This document shows, in pieces, positions 19,207 through 28,389 of a DNA stretch of 64,000 nucleotides. A model generated the notes under the pieces. It did not search any database, had not been told where the DNA came from, and worked only from the letters and a program-made list of their open reading frames with translations. Location: NCBI GenBank assembly GCA_020072805.1, contig JAIQGC010000005.1:35902-99901 (forward strand), given 5' to 3'. This DNA comes from Terriglobia bacterium (GTDB lineage Bacteria; Acidobacteriota; Terriglobia; Acidiferrales; UBA7541). A program made the translations under genes and the position numbers. Within the stretch, counting starts at the first letter, position 1; every line of letters starts with the position of its first letter.

Positions 19207-20820
19207 CTAGGGGATGACGGCGGCGACTTCGTTGGAGTTGACGCTTTCGGCGCCGGCGGAGTCCACGGCGGTGGTCACGTAGTAGTAGGTCGTGGCGGAT
19301 TGCACGCTGCTGTCGGTGTAGTTGGTGAGGGCCACGGCGCTCGCGTTGAGCCTGGTGTAGGGCCCGCCGGAAACCGATCCGCGGTAGACGAAGTACCCCG
19401 CGACGGAGGAGCTGCTGGCCAGCCAGCTTAGACCCACGCTATGGGAGAGCACGCCCGAACCGGACAGAGAAACGCTGGCCGGTGAATTGGCGGCATTGCT
19501 GGTGACGGCGACGCTTCCCGAGAAGCTGCCGGATGCGGCGGGGGAGAAACTGACGTTGAAGGCTGCGGATTGTCCGGCGGCAAGAGTCAGCGGCAGCGCC
19601 AGGCCGCCGGCGGAAAAGGACGAGCCGGTGACGGTGAGCTGAGAAACACTCACGCTGGAGTTTCCGGTGTTGGAAAGAGTGACGGATTGCGTGGCCGAGG
19701 CGGCCACGGTGACGTTGCCGAAACTCAGCGCGGTGGGGCTGGCGGAAAGTTGCAGCGTGGAGGTGACTCCCGATCCGCTCAGGGAAATGGAGGTGGGCGA
19801 AGTGGGCGCGTTGCTGGTGAGCGCGAGGCTGCCGGTTACGCTGCCGGCGGTGGAGGGAGCAAAGCTCACGGTGAAGGAAGAGGACTGGGCCGGGGCGAGG
19901 CTCAGCGGCAGGGTGAGGCCGCTGAGGCCGAAGCCCGCGCCGGTGAGCGCGGCCTTACTGATGGTCAAGGTGGCGCTGCCGGGATTGCTCACCTGCACGG
20001 TCTGGGTATTGGACGTGCCCGTGGTCACGTTGCCGAAGGTGATGCTGCCGGGGGGCACGGAGATTTGCGGCTGCACGCCGGTGCCGGAAAGGGAGATTGT
20101 GGCCGGAGAATTGGTGGCATTGCTCACGATGGAGACGCCTCCTGGGGCGCTGCCTGTGGCCGTGGGGGCGAAGCTGACGCTGAGGGAGGCGGATTGCCCG
20201 GCAGCCAGACTGAGCGGAAGAGTAATCCCGCCGGCGGTGAACCCTGACCCCGTGGCGGTGATCTGGCTGATCGTTACCGCGCTGTTGCCGGTGTTGCTGA
20301 GCGCCACGCTCTGCGAGCTGGATGAGCCGAGCAGAACATTGCCGAAGCTAAGGCTGGTGGCGCCAGGCGAAAGTAGATAGGTCGCGGTGGTCGGCGCAGC
20401 GGAGCCGGTGCTGCCGGTGCCGCCGGTGCCGCTCAAAGGCACGGTGATCAGTCCGCCGGATGTCCGGTTCAGACTGAAGAGGAGCTTGGCGGAGAAGCTT
20501 CCCGCCGTGTCCGGTCGAAAGACGACCTGAAAGGAAGCGTTCTGGCCGCCCTGCAGGGTCAGGGGCAGCGCCGGCCCGGAAAGGATGAACTGCGGCAGGC
20601 CGCTGGAAGCCTGCAGGATGGTGACGCTCTGCTTGCCCAGGTTGGTCAGAACGACGGTGGATGGGGCGCTGCTTGATCCGACGGCGACGGAGCCGAAACT
20701 CAAAGAAGATGGCGAACTGGAAACACCCGCGTCGGCGACCACCACGCCGGTACAGCCGTAAATCATCATCCCTGCAAGACCGAATGCACACACCCGTAGC
20801 CATTTGTTGAAACGCATCAT
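19207..20820 (-). CDS. Lipoprotein with choice-of-anchor D (ASH-like) repeats and C-terminal FN3-like domain
   Basis: 537 residues. The N-terminus MMRFNKWLRVCAFGLAGMMIYGC is a lipoprotein signal with the lipid-carrying Cys in YGC. It is followed by four to five repeats of about 100 residues, each with an LSFGNV(x)G core, the Ser/Thr-rich pattern of choice-of-anchor D domains. The last 90 residues (VGLSWLASSS..., YFVYRG, TTYYYVTTAVDSAG) form a fibronectin type III-like domain. It is probably an extracytoplasmic adhesion or scaffold protein. The repeats are close in sequence, so the gene is prone to recombination or assembly collapse. Confidence 0.85.
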   Translation of the reverse strand: MMRFNKWLRVCAFGLAGMMIYGCTGVVVADAGVSSSPSSLSFGSVAVGSSSAPSTVVLTNLGKQSVTILQASSGLPQFILSGPALPLTLQGGQNASFQVVFRPDTAGSFSAKLLFSLNRTSGGLITVPLSGTGGTGSTGSAAPTTATYLLSPGATSLSFGNVLLGSSSSQSVALSNTGNSAVTISQITATGSGFTAGGITLPLSLAAGQSASLSVSFAPTATGSAPGGVSIVSNATNSPATISLSGTGVQPQISVPPGSITFGNVTTGTSNTQTVQVSNPGSATLTISKAALTGAGFGLSGLTLPLSLAPAQSSSFTVSFAPSTAGSVTGSLALTSNAPTSPTSISLSGSGVTSTLQLSASPTALSFGNVTVAASATQSVTLSNTGNSSVSVSQLTVTGSSFSAGGLALPLTLAAGQSAAFNVSFSPAASGSFSGSVAVTSNAANSPASVSLSGSGVLSHSVGLSWLASSSSVAGYFVYRGSVSGGPYTRLNASAVALTNYTDSSVQSATTYYYVTTAVDSAGAESVNSNEVAAVIP

Positions 20821-21164
20821 TTCCCCCGGGCTATTTTTTTAAACAGCGCGTAAACTCTGGCTGGGAGAGGACCGCAGAGATTCGCTGTTCTTTCACGCCC
20901 ACTCTACAGGGGAAGAGTAAGCGAGAGGGAAACGCGCGGCTACTGGCGTGAAGGTCAGATTTGGAGCAGGCCGCGCCGTTCCTTCGTGCCGGGAAAAAAC
21001 CTGTCCTGGACTGGACGCGAGGGGCAACGAGTACAGGAAAAGTGCACTGTCCTTATTCCAAGATGGGTCTAATGCGATGAATCAGAAATGAAATGCGGGC
21101 GAGAGAAGGGAAGGGGAATGCGCGGAAAAGAAGAAGGCGGCGCCCGAAGACGCCGCCCGAAGAA
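20821..21164. other. Intergenic stretch, 344 bp
   Basis: Between the leftward repeat lipoprotein and the leftward peroxiredoxin. No coding region or RNA gene is supported. It should contain the lipoprotein promoter on the minus strand; no strong promoter consensus is evident. Confidence 0.4.
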
Positions 21165-21746
21165 TTATTTTTTGTGAAGTTTGGTGCACACGGCGATGGC
21201 GCTGTTGGGATTGACGGCGCCGGTGCCTTCCTCGACGTGCTGGATGACGCCCTGCTTGTCCACCACGAAGGTAGTTCGCTGGGCCCATTCGTATTCGTCT
21301 TTCTCCACGTCGTAGAGCTTCAGGATGCCGTACTGCTTGAGCACCTTGCGATTCATGTCGCTCAGCAGGGGGAAGGTGACCCCGAGTTTTTCCGCGAAAG
21401 CGTTGTTGGCCGCCGGGCTGTCAATGCTGATGCCCAGCACGACGGTGTCCGCCGCGTCCAGTTTTTGCCTATCAGCCTGATAGGCTTGCAATTCCTTCGT
21501 TCAACCTTCGGTGAAGGCCAGAACGTAGAAGGCCAGGACTACGTTCTTCTTGCCGCGAAAATCGCCCAGGTGCACCGGCTTCCATTTATTGTCGAGCAGG
21601 GTGAAGTCCGGCGCCGTGTCTCCCACCTTCAGGCTGGTATGCGCCACGCCGGCCTGCGGCACGGGTTCTCCCGCGGGCAGGCGGGAGGCCACTCCCCCAG
21701 CGATGAGCGCAGCGAGCGCCGCGGCTGCGAAACCTTTTAAGTTCAT
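21165..21746 (-). CDS. Exported peroxiredoxin, predicted selenoprotein (UGA at the peroxidatic position)
   Basis: 193 residues if UGA at 21503-21501 is read as selenocysteine 82. The track splits it into 21501-21812 and 21165-21491. The pieces join in one frame: [14 protein letters not shown], then [22 protein letters not shown], then [18 protein letters not shown] and TTFVVDKQG, a full AhpC/TSA-type thioredoxin fold. The peroxidatic Cys of this family sits exactly where UGA lies. A hairpin 15 nt after UGA fits a bacterial SECIS element. The only Cys left is in AVCTKLHKK near the C-terminus, a possible resolving residue. Residues 1-28 look like a signal peptide. ATG 21746 has GCGAGG upstream. 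A nonsense mutation is the alternative. No sel genes lie in the window. Confidence 0.85.
21467..21485 (-). other. Candidate bacterial SECIS hairpin
   Basis: On the minus-strand mRNA, 15 nt after the UGA, GCCUAUCA pairs perfectly (8 bp) with UGAUAGGC around the triloop GGC. The loop begins 23 nt after the UGA and has G in its first two positions. Known bacterial SECIS rules ask for a 16-37 nt distance and a G in the first two loop positions; both are met. It lies inside the coding sequence, as bacterial SECIS elements do. Confidence 0.8.
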
Positions 21747-21845
21747 GAAACCTCGCTTTCTCTGGAAAGATTGGACCCGGCAGAAGTATACGCCGGGGAA
21801 GGGGCGCGGCAAACGTGTATTCAGAGCGGCTGTCTTAGCCCGTGG

Positions 21846-22103
21846 TCAGCGAAGGCGGCCGGGCGGATCGGCCGGCGGCGGCATGGCCTGGGAGCGCGAG
21901 GTGGCGGGGGAGTTCGGAGAGAGCTTCGCGGGAGCGGGCTGGGGGAGGCCCACGCCGGCGTTGAGGTCGTAATGCTCCTTGCCGCAGCGGGGGCAGAAGC
22001 CCTTGCCGGTGTCCTCGTCGCGCAGGCTGGCCAGTTCGTAGCATCCGCAGATGCAATCGCAATAGCCGGTTTCCGAAGCGGTCTTGATGGGGACCAGAGC
22101 CAT
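21846..22103 (-). CDS. Small cysteine-rich zinc-ribbon-like protein
   Basis: 85 residues. Residues 11-45 hold CDCICGCYEL and CPRCGKEHYDL, a cluster of six cysteines suited to bind zinc; the rest is a Pro/Ala-rich tail. ATG 22103 is chosen because the longer track ORFs run through non-coding sequence; GGAGG lies 12 nt upstream. No function can be assigned. It sits between the peroxiredoxin and the HD-GYP regulator, all on the minus strand. Confidence 0.55.
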   Translation of the reverse strand: MALVPIKTASETGYCDCICGCYELASLRDEDTGKGFCPRCGKEHYDLNAGVGLPQPAPAKLSPNSPATSRSQAMPPPADPPGRLR

Positions 22104-22180
22104 GAGGAAAAGACCTCCGGGGCGAAAGTGTATGCGCAGCGGGCGGCGCGCGCAAGGTCCGCTTGGCGGCCGGGCGGCGC

Positions 22181-23260
22181 TCAGAGATTCTGCAAATGGG
22201 CCAGGCGGAAAGGGGACTCCAGGTTGCGCCGCAATTCGATCCAATGGGTGTCCGGGATGGCCATGAAAACCTCGACGACCTGGGGATCAAACTGCGTGCC
22301 GGAGCAGCGCTTGACCTCGTCGCGGGCGTGGGCGATGGGCAGGGCGCGGCGGTAAGGGCGGTCGGAAATCATGGCGTCGACGGCGTCGGCGATGGAGAAA
22401 ATGCGCGCGCCCAGGGGAATCTCCTCGCCCTTCAAGCCGCGGGGATAGCCCGAGCCGTCGTAAAACTCCTGGTGCGCCAGAACGATTTCCGCGGCGTCGC
22501 GCAGGAAGGGAATGCGGGTGAGCATGTTGTAGCCGATTTCGCAGTGGGTTTTCATGACGACGCGCTCATCGTCATTGAGCGGGCCGGGCTTGCGCAGGAT
22601 GCCGTCGGGGATGGCCATTTTGCCGATGTCGTGCAGGAAAGCGGCGCGGGCCAGAATGGGCAGAAATTCCGAGGGAACCTCCATGGCCTTGGCGATGGAA
22701 ATGGTGAAGGCGGTGACGCGCTGGCAATGGCCCTCGGTCTCCGCGTCGCGCAGGTCCAGCGCGCTGCCCAGTGCTTCCAGGGTGTCGTCGTAGGACTGCT
22801 CGAGCTGGGTGAGCGCCCCGGAGAGCTGCGCGGTGCGCTCCTCGACGAGGTCCTCCAGATTGCGCTGGTAATTGCGGTTTTCCAGGATCAGCCGGCGGTG
22901 CTGAAGGGCGCGCCGCACGCTCAGAAACAACTGGTCCTTTTCAAACGGCTTGAGGATGTAGTCGTAAGCGCCGCGGCGGATGGCTTCGAGCGCCGTGGAG
23001 ATGTCGTGGATGGCCGTGACCATGATCACCGGAACGTCGGCGTCGTATTCCCGCAGCCATTCCAGCAGGCGCATCCCGTCCATCTCGGGCATGATCATGT
23101 CGCTGAGGACCAGGTCGGGAAGGAATTTGGGCGCCAGTTCCTGGGCGGCCCGCCCGTTGGACGCGGTCATGCACTGAAAGCCCTGGGCTTCCAGCAGGGT
23201 AGAGACGACTTCCCGGATCGGTTCTTCGTCGTCCACGACCAGTATTTTTTCAGTGTCCAC
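22181..23260 (-). CDS. Response regulator with HD-GYP phosphodiesterase domain
   Basis: 359 residues. A receiver domain at residues 1-120 has the phosphoacceptor Asp54 (VLSDMIMPEMDG) and the KPF lysine. A short coiled linker follows, then an HD-GYP domain with HDIGKMAIPD, the HCEIGYNML helix and HQEFYDGSGYPRGLKG. HD-GYP domains degrade cyclic di-GMP, so phosphorylation probably controls the level of that messenger. It is divergent from a very large histidine kinase (23509), its likely partner. A GGDEF cyclase lies elsewhere in the window (53006). Confidence 0.92.
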   Translation of the reverse strand: MDTEKILVVDDEEPIREVVSTLLEAQGFQCMTASNGRAAQELAPKFLPDLVLSDMIMPEMDGMRLLEWLREYDADVPVIMVTAIHDISTALEAIRRGAYDYILKPFEKDQLFLSVRRALQHRRLILENRNYQRNLEDLVEERTAQLSGALTQLEQSYDDTLEALGSALDLRDAETEGHCQRVTAFTISIAKAMEVPSEFLPILARAAFLHDIGKMAIPDGILRKPGPLNDDERVVMKTHCEIGYNMLTRIPFLRDAAEIVLAHQEFYDGSGYPRGLKGEEIPLGARIFSIADAVDAMISDRPYRRALPIAHARDEVKRCSGTQFDPQVVEVFMAIPDTHWIELRRNLESPFRLAHLQNL

Positions 23261-23508
23261 AGTTTAAGAGTCTCCATGGCCATTATATGAGAAAGCACAT
23301 CCCAGGTGTGCAGCTCTTGCTCAGTTTGAAAACAGCGTGTAACGTCGCTTCCAGGCACTCCCCAGGCGATAAAGAAGCAGGAAGCCGCTGAATAGGCCCG
23401 GGTATTGGCTGAATTCGGCGGGGCACGACAGGGAGGCAGGATATCGTTACCAGCGCTCAAAATCTGCTGCTGCCTTTCTTCGATGCAGCCGCCCTGCTGA
23501 TCCTGCTG

Positions 23509-26500
23509 GTGCTGCTCGCCCATTTGCGCAAGGACGCGCCCCTCGCCTATTTCCGAATCTGGCTGGCCGGGTGGACCTGCCTGACGGCAGGCAGTCTGGC
23601 CCAGGGCATTTCCCTCCTGTTCCCGGACGCTCCGGCGATTTTAAGGCTCACCGCCGAATTCGGCAGCGTCCTTGGCGCTCTGCTGTTTTTGGCCGCGGTC
23701 ATTCAATACACTTCAGATTCTTCCCGCAAAATCTGGCAGTTGCTGCCCCTGGTTGTTCTGACCTTGTCCGTGTTTCTCTACATCGAGCGCGGCGCGGCGG
23801 CGGAGATCGGCCGCATGCGCTGGGAGACCGGGCTGCTGCAGAGCGTGGTTCTTCTCTTCGCCGGAATGCTGATGTGGAAGAAGGAGAATTCCACCGCCGG
23901 GGTGGGCAGCAAGCTGATGGCCACGGCCCTGTTGCTGGGCGGATTGCATGGCCTGGACCGTCCCATCTGGCCGGATCATCCGCTGTTTCTCTTTCGCGTG
24001 GCCTTCGACGACCTGGTGATGATGGCCTCGGGAATCGGCATGGTCATCGTGGTGCTGGAAGGCGCGCGCGCGCGCACCGAGGAATTGAGCGACAAACTGC
24101 GCCGCCTTACCCTGCTGACCACCGCCAGCACGCAAACTCTTTCCGTTCAGGAAGTGCTGGACAATGTGCTGCACCACCTGGTGGTGAGCATGAATGCCAG
24201 CAGCGGCGTGGTGCGCATTCTGGAAGGGGAAGGGGATGCGGCGGAACTGGTGGCGCGCAGCTCCATCGGTTTCGACGGCGCGTATTTGCAGAAGTACCAC
24301 AGCTTTTCCGCATCCACGCCCTGGGCCAAGTCCATTCTGCATGAAAACTTCGTGCTGCATGACGTGGATGAGACCGCCGACGAACCGACGCGCAGGCGCC
24401 TGATTGATTGCGGGCTGGTGCGCATGGCCACCGTGCCCCTGCCGGGGAAGGACGGTCCTCTGGGAGTCGTGGCCATCGGCTCCGCCCGCCCGGTGCGCTT
24501 CCAGGAGGATGAAATCGCCTTCATGGCCAACGTGGCCAACCTGCTGGGGCTGACCTTGCAGAACGTGAACCTCTTCAAACAGGCAGCCGCGGCGCAGCAG
24601 CAATGGGCGGACACCTTCGATTCCATCGCCGACCCCGTCTTCGTCCATGACCCCGCCTTCCGCATTGGCCGCAGCAACCGCAGGCTGGCACAGCTTCTGG
24701 GCCGCGAGGATGCCGCGCTCGCCGGCGCTTCCGTGCGAGACGTCTTTTCCAGAAAGAACGCGAAATTCAGAGACTGCCCCTATTGCGAGGGCGTCGCCGG
24801 AGACGGCGATGAACGCGACCCCTGGCTTCCGGGATACTTCCTCGCTTCCAATTCCAGCTTCGCGGATTCGGCGGGGCGGCCACAGGGCACGATCCACGTT
24901 CTGAAGGACATCACCGAACGCAAGCGCGCGGAAGAAAAATACCAAACCCTGGTTTCCAATGTACAGGAAGGCGTATTCATTTCCACGCCCCAGGGGTATT
25001 TCCTGGACTTCAACCAGTCCTTTCTGCAAATGACCGGATATGCCGGCCGCGAAGAACTCCTCTCCGCCGATATTCCTTCCCTCTATGTGGACCCGGCCGA
25101 GCGCGACCGTCTGAAAAAACTGCTGCAGGAACACGGCAGCGTGAACGACTTCGAATTTGAAATCTACCGCAAGGACGGGGAGATCCGCACGGTCATCGAA
25201 TCCTCCATCGCCGTCCGCGATGCCGCCGGCAGTGTGACGGCTTACCAGGGTTTTTTGCAGGACATCACCGAGCGCAAGCGCGCGGAACTGGAGATCCGCC
25301 GGCGCAACCGCGACCTGATGGTGCTCAACTCCATCAGCCAGACCCTCAACGAATCCCTCAATCTCCGCGATTCGGTTCATCGCGCCCTCGCTCAGTTGCA
25401 GGATCTCTTCCACATTGATTCCACCACGCTCTACCTCATTCAGGGGCAGCCTGCGGTTCTCCGCCGCATCGCCGCGCTGGGCCACCGCAGCGAATATGCG
25501 AACAGGTCGCCGCAGATTCCCATTCAGCCCGAGGTACTCCAGCAATTGAACGCTGCCCGGCCGACTTTCGTGCCCATTCAGGCCCTGCCTTTCTCCGGAG
25601 CCTTCCGCGATGTTCAGCTCAAAGAGGGGTTTGTGAGCGTGCATGTGCTCGTGCTGTGGTCGAAGGACAAGGCCATCGGAGGCTTGTCGCTGAATAACCG
25701 GACCCCGCGGGAGTATTCGCCCGCGGACATCAATCTGCTCGTGGCCATCGGAAGCCAGATGGCCAGCGCGGCGGAAAAATCCATGCTCTTTGAAGAGACC
25801 CGGCTGGCCTATGACAATTTGCGGCGCACCCAGGAGCAGCTCCTGCACAGCGAAAAAATGGCCGCTGTGGGGCAGTTGATCTCCGGGGTGGCCCATGAGC
25901 TCAATAATCCCCTCACCGCCATTCTCGGTTACAGCCAGTTGCTCACTTCTTCCGCCGAATCCGGCACGCAGACCCTGACCTATTCCGAAAAACTCTATAA
26001 GCAGGCCCAGCGCACACACCGCATCGTGCAGAATCTCCTCAGCTTTGCCCGCCAGCATAAGCCGGAGCGAAATCCCGTCCAGCTCAATCAGACCATCGAG
26101 GATACTCTGGCGCTGCGCGACTACGACCTGCGCTCCAGCAATATCCGCCTGCACCTCGATCTGGCCCCGGACCTGCCCCTCACCTCCGCCGACCCCCACC
26201 AGATGCAGCAGGTCTTCCTCAATATGGTCAATAATGCCCTGGACGCCATCCTGGAACACGCCGCGGAAGGCGATATCTGGATTCGCACGGCGGCCGAGGG
26301 CGGTCGCGTGGTCATCGAAATCGCCGACAGCGGCCCCGGCGTGAAGGATCCCCTGCGCGTCTTCGATCCTTTTTACACCACCAAGCCCGTGGGCAAGGGC
26401 ACCGGCCTGGGCTTGAGTATCTGCTACGGAATCGTCACCGAACACGGCGGGACCATCCGCGTGCACAATGCAGCGCCGCGGGGCGCCACCTTCTCCATCG

Positions 26501-26961
26501 AACTTCCTCTGCATGCCGGAAAGAACGCCGAGGTGGCCGCCGCTCCGCCCCCCGCTCCCATCTCGCGGGAGGGGCGAATCCTGATCGTGGATCGCGACGA
26601 ATCCGTGCTCGAGGCCGTGAGCGAAATCCTGCGCAGCCGCTATTCCTCCGTTCTGACCGCCCAGACCGCCGAAAGCGCCCGGGAAATTCTCGGCAAAAAC
26701 GAATTTGACGTCCTCGTGGCGGACCTGCGGCTCGACGATCGCAAGAACGGCAGTGGATTTTTTGAATGGCTGGGAGCGCAGCAGCCGGTCATGGGCAAGC
26801 GCCTGGTGCTGATGAGTTCGGCGGCCCCCCTGGACGGCAACAGCAATCAGTGGGAACGCCAGGGAGTGCAAATTCTTCAGAAGCCCTTCAAAACCACGGA
26901 ACTGATCGCCGCAGTGGAAGAAATCCTGCGCCAGGTTTACGCCGTCCCGGCCGTTTCCTGA
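23509..26961 (+). CDS. Hybrid sensor histidine kinase (membrane, GAF, PAS, PAS, GAF, HisKA, HATPase, REC)
   Basis: 1150 residues from GTG 23509. About 190 residues of membrane helices, GAF (about 200-365), two PAS domains ending in DITERKRAE (365-600), GAF (about 610-770), HisKA with His796 in GVAHELNNPL, HATPase with NNALDAI, DSGPG and GKGTGLGLS, and a C-terminal receiver with Asp1072 in VADLRLD. GTG 23509 cuts the first helix. The frame stays open upstream to a stop at 23410, with a good GGGAGG at 23431-23436 but no ATG, GTG or TTG, so translation may begin at a rare codon near 23443. It is divergent from the HD-GYP regulator. Confidence 0.92.
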   Translation: MLLAHLRKDAPLAYFRIWLAGWTCLTAGSLAQGISLLFPDAPAILRLTAEFGSVLGALLFLAAVIQYTSDSSRKIWQLLPLVVLTLSVFLYIERGAAAEIGRMRWETGLLQSVVLLFAGMLMWKKENSTAGVGSKLMATALLLGGLHGLDRPIWPDHPLFLFRVAFDDLVMMASGIGMVIVVLEGARARTEELSDKLRRLTLLTTASTQTLSVQEVLDNVLHHLVVSMNASSGVVRILEGEGDAAELVARSSIGFDGAYLQKYHSFSASTPWAKSILHENFVLHDVDETADEPTRRRLIDCGLVRMATVPLPGKDGPLGVVAIGSARPVRFQEDEIAFMANVANLLGLTLQNVNLFKQAAAAQQQWADTFDSIADPVFVHDPAFRIGRSNRRLAQLLGREDAALAGASVRDVFSRKNAKFRDCPYCEGVAGDGDERDPWLPGYFLASNSSFADSAGRPQGTIHVLKDITERKRAEEKYQTLVSNVQEGVFISTPQGYFLDFNQSFLQMTGYAGREELLSADIPSLYVDPAERDRLKKLLQEHGSVNDFEFEIYRKDGEIRTVIESSIAVRDAAGSVTAYQGFLQDITERKRAELEIRRRNRDLMVLNSISQTLNESLNLRDSVHRALAQLQDLFHIDSTTLYLIQGQPAVLRRIAALGHRSEYANRSPQIPIQPEVLQQLNAARPTFVPIQALPFSGAFRDVQLKEGFVSVHVLVLWSKDKAIGGLSLNNRTPREYSPADINLLVAIGSQMASAAEKSMLFEETRLAYDNLRRTQEQLLHSEKMAAVGQLISGVAHELNNPLTAILGYSQLLTSSAESGTQTLTYSEKLYKQAQRTHRIVQNLLSFARQHKPERNPVQLNQTIEDTLALRDYDLRSSNIRLHLDLAPDLPLTSADPHQMQQVFLNMVNNALDAILEHAAEGDIWIRTAAEGGRVVIEIADSGPGVKDPLRVFDPFYTTKPVGKGTGLGLSICYGIVTEHGGTIRVHNAAPRGATFSIELPLHAGKNAEVAAAPPPAPISREGRILIVDRDESVLEAVSEILRSRYSSVLTAQTAESAREILGKNEFDVLVADLRLDDRKNGSGFFEWLGAQQPVMGKRLVLMSSAAPLDGNSNQWERQGVQILQKPFKTTELIAAVEEILRQVYAVPAVS

Positions 26962-27494
26962 AGGGCCTGGACGGCCCGCTCTCCCATTTCGAGAATCGCC
27001 GCATCCAGCCGCGTCGAAAGGGTTCCCACCGTCTGCACGATCTTCAGAAGCTGCCACTGCGGGGAAATCCCGGCGAGCAGCATCAGGCGGACGCAGCGGT
27101 AGCGCAATTCAAATTCCACGGCCAGGCGGAAGCGCTCCGCTTCCTGACCGGCCACGACCTTGGGGGAGAGCGTGGCAAGGACCCGGGCGATCTGCAACAG
27201 GCTGCGAAAATCGTGGTGAATGGCTTTCACGTATTCCAGAGCCACGCGCTGCCGCTCCGCCCGCGCGCGGCGGGCCAGCTTTGGCGATCCCCGCTCTTGC
27301 AGATAGTTCAAATCCTCTTCGCTGAAAGTCTGGCGCACTTGCGGGTAATACAGCGCATTGTGCAGCGGAGAACCCGTGCCCGGGACCAGTTTCATGCGGG
27401 CCGGCGAGTCCTCCGCGGATTCACGCAAGCTCCAGGACAGAATCGCCAGCAGCAATCCCACCAGGACCACAAAACTGATCACCGTCCAGGTCAT
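26937..27494 (-). CDS. Hypothetical membrane-anchored protein
   Basis: 185 residues. One N-terminal helix (MTWTVISFVVLVGLLLAIL) anchors a soluble, arginine-rich, mostly helical domain with no known motif. ATG 27494 overlaps the TGA of the gene upstream (ATGA), so the two are coupled. Its 3' end overlaps the end of the histidine kinase gene by 25 nt, tail to tail. Probably part of the local signalling group, but the function is unknown. Confidence 0.65.
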   Translation of the reverse strand: MTWTVISFVVLVGLLLAILSWSLRESAEDSPARMKLVPGTGSPLHNALYYPQVRQTFSEEDLNYLQERGSPKLARRARAERQRVALEYVKAIHHDFRSLLQIARVLATLSPKVVAGQEAERFRLAVEFELRYRCVRLMLLAGISPQWQLLKIVQTVGTLSTRLDAAILEMGERAVQALQETAGTA

Positions 27495-28279
27495 GGCAGA
27501 GGCGCCTCCACTTTCCAGGCGGAAATCAGCCGGTCGTTCAATATCCGCAAACGCGCGTTGATGGCTGGAGAAAGCTGCTGGTAGCTGTCGTCCTCCAGCA
27601 GGGGGGGAAGTTGGGCCTGCGCCGGAATGGGGATGCGCAGCGCCCGGCCCCAGATCGCCAGGGACAAGCAGAAGACCAGCATCATCCCGATGTTGTAGAA
27701 ATTGAAAAGACGAAGGGAGACAAAGTCGCCGAAGGTGTTGTGCAGCACGACGGCGCACGAATAGAGGCAAAAGCCGGCTGCCAGAGCGCGGTTCTGCCGG
27801 GAGAAGGGCACTTGGTAATAGCGCGAAAAAAGGAAGAGAGATACGACGACGCCGGCGATCGCCAGTTCCAGGCCGCGGCTTGCCTCTGTCACCGCCTTGT
27901 CCCCGTGCCAATCGGAAACCGCAACCGCATACAGGATGATTGCGCTGGCGCAGGCCAGCAGAACGCGTGCGGCCAGGGCCCAGATTCCCGTGAAACGGCC
28001 CAGCACTCCCCGGCAGAGTTCGGCTACAGCCAGCCCCCGCAGAACCAGCACCACTCCCTGCGTGGTCCAATACACCGCGAATGCCGCGATTGTGACGTAG
28101 CCGAATTTTCGGTAGGCGAGCAGGAGGATGGTGGCCTGAACAAGATTGGAGGCTTGGTAGGCCGTGAAGAACGGATAGTTCCTGCCATTGCCGCTGCGCA
28201 AGAGAACGGCGAGGACCGCAAGAATTCCGATCTGGCTCATTGCCCAAACGGCGTTCTGTATGGAAGAAACATCGGCCAT
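27491..28279 (-). CDS. Hypothetical polytopic membrane protein
   Basis: 262 residues with about seven hydrophobic helices spread from residue 12 to 210 and a soluble C-terminal tail (LLEDDSYQQLSPAINARLRILND). ATG 28279 is favoured over the TTG at 28309. The helix pattern resembles the membrane sensor part of some acidobacterial kinases, without a catalytic domain. It is translationally coupled to 26937-27494. Confidence 0.65.
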   Translation of the reverse strand: MADVSSIQNAVWAMSQIGILAVLAVLLRSGNGRNYPFFTAYQASNLVQATILLLAYRKFGYVTIAAFAVYWTTQGVVLVLRGLAVAELCRGVLGRFTGIWALAARVLLACASAIILYAVAVSDWHGDKAVTEASRGLELAIAGVVVSLFLFSRYYQVPFSRQNRALAAGFCLYSCAVVLHNTFGDFVSLRLFNFYNIGMMLVFCLSLAIWGRALRIPIPAQAQLPPLLEDDSYQQLSPAINARLRILNDRLISAWKVEAPLP

Positions 28280-28341
28280 AATTGAATAGATGGTAGCATG
28301 AAGTTGCAATCCGGTAAACTGGATTCGAGGCCGATTGAAAT

Positions 28342-28375
28342 GCGAGAGAGGGCGCGGTCCCGCCCCCTCTCTCGC
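28342..28375. terminator. Strong hairpin downstream of the proline-rich peptide gene
   Basis: GCGAGAGAGGG pairs perfectly over 11 bp with CCCTCTCTCGC across a GC-rich loop. It lies just after the leftward peptide gene (stop at 28390). The long T run (ATTTTTT) is on the plus-strand side of the hairpin, so termination of leftward transcripts would rely on the stem more than on a U tract. Confidence 0.6.
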
Positions 28376-28389
28376 GGATTAATTTTTTC

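Noticed and set aside
21501-21503. Peroxiredoxin as a simple nonsense pseudogene
   Set aside because: The stop is at the exact catalytic column and is followed by a fitting hairpin; no other damage is seen. Kept as the alternative explanation.
23713-27057. 1114-residue minus ORF
   Set aside because: Antisense to the histidine kinase; no family motif in its translation.
28342-28375. Small non-coding RNA at the strong hairpin
   Set aside because: A terminator of the peptide gene explains it; no promoter was seen for an independent RNA.
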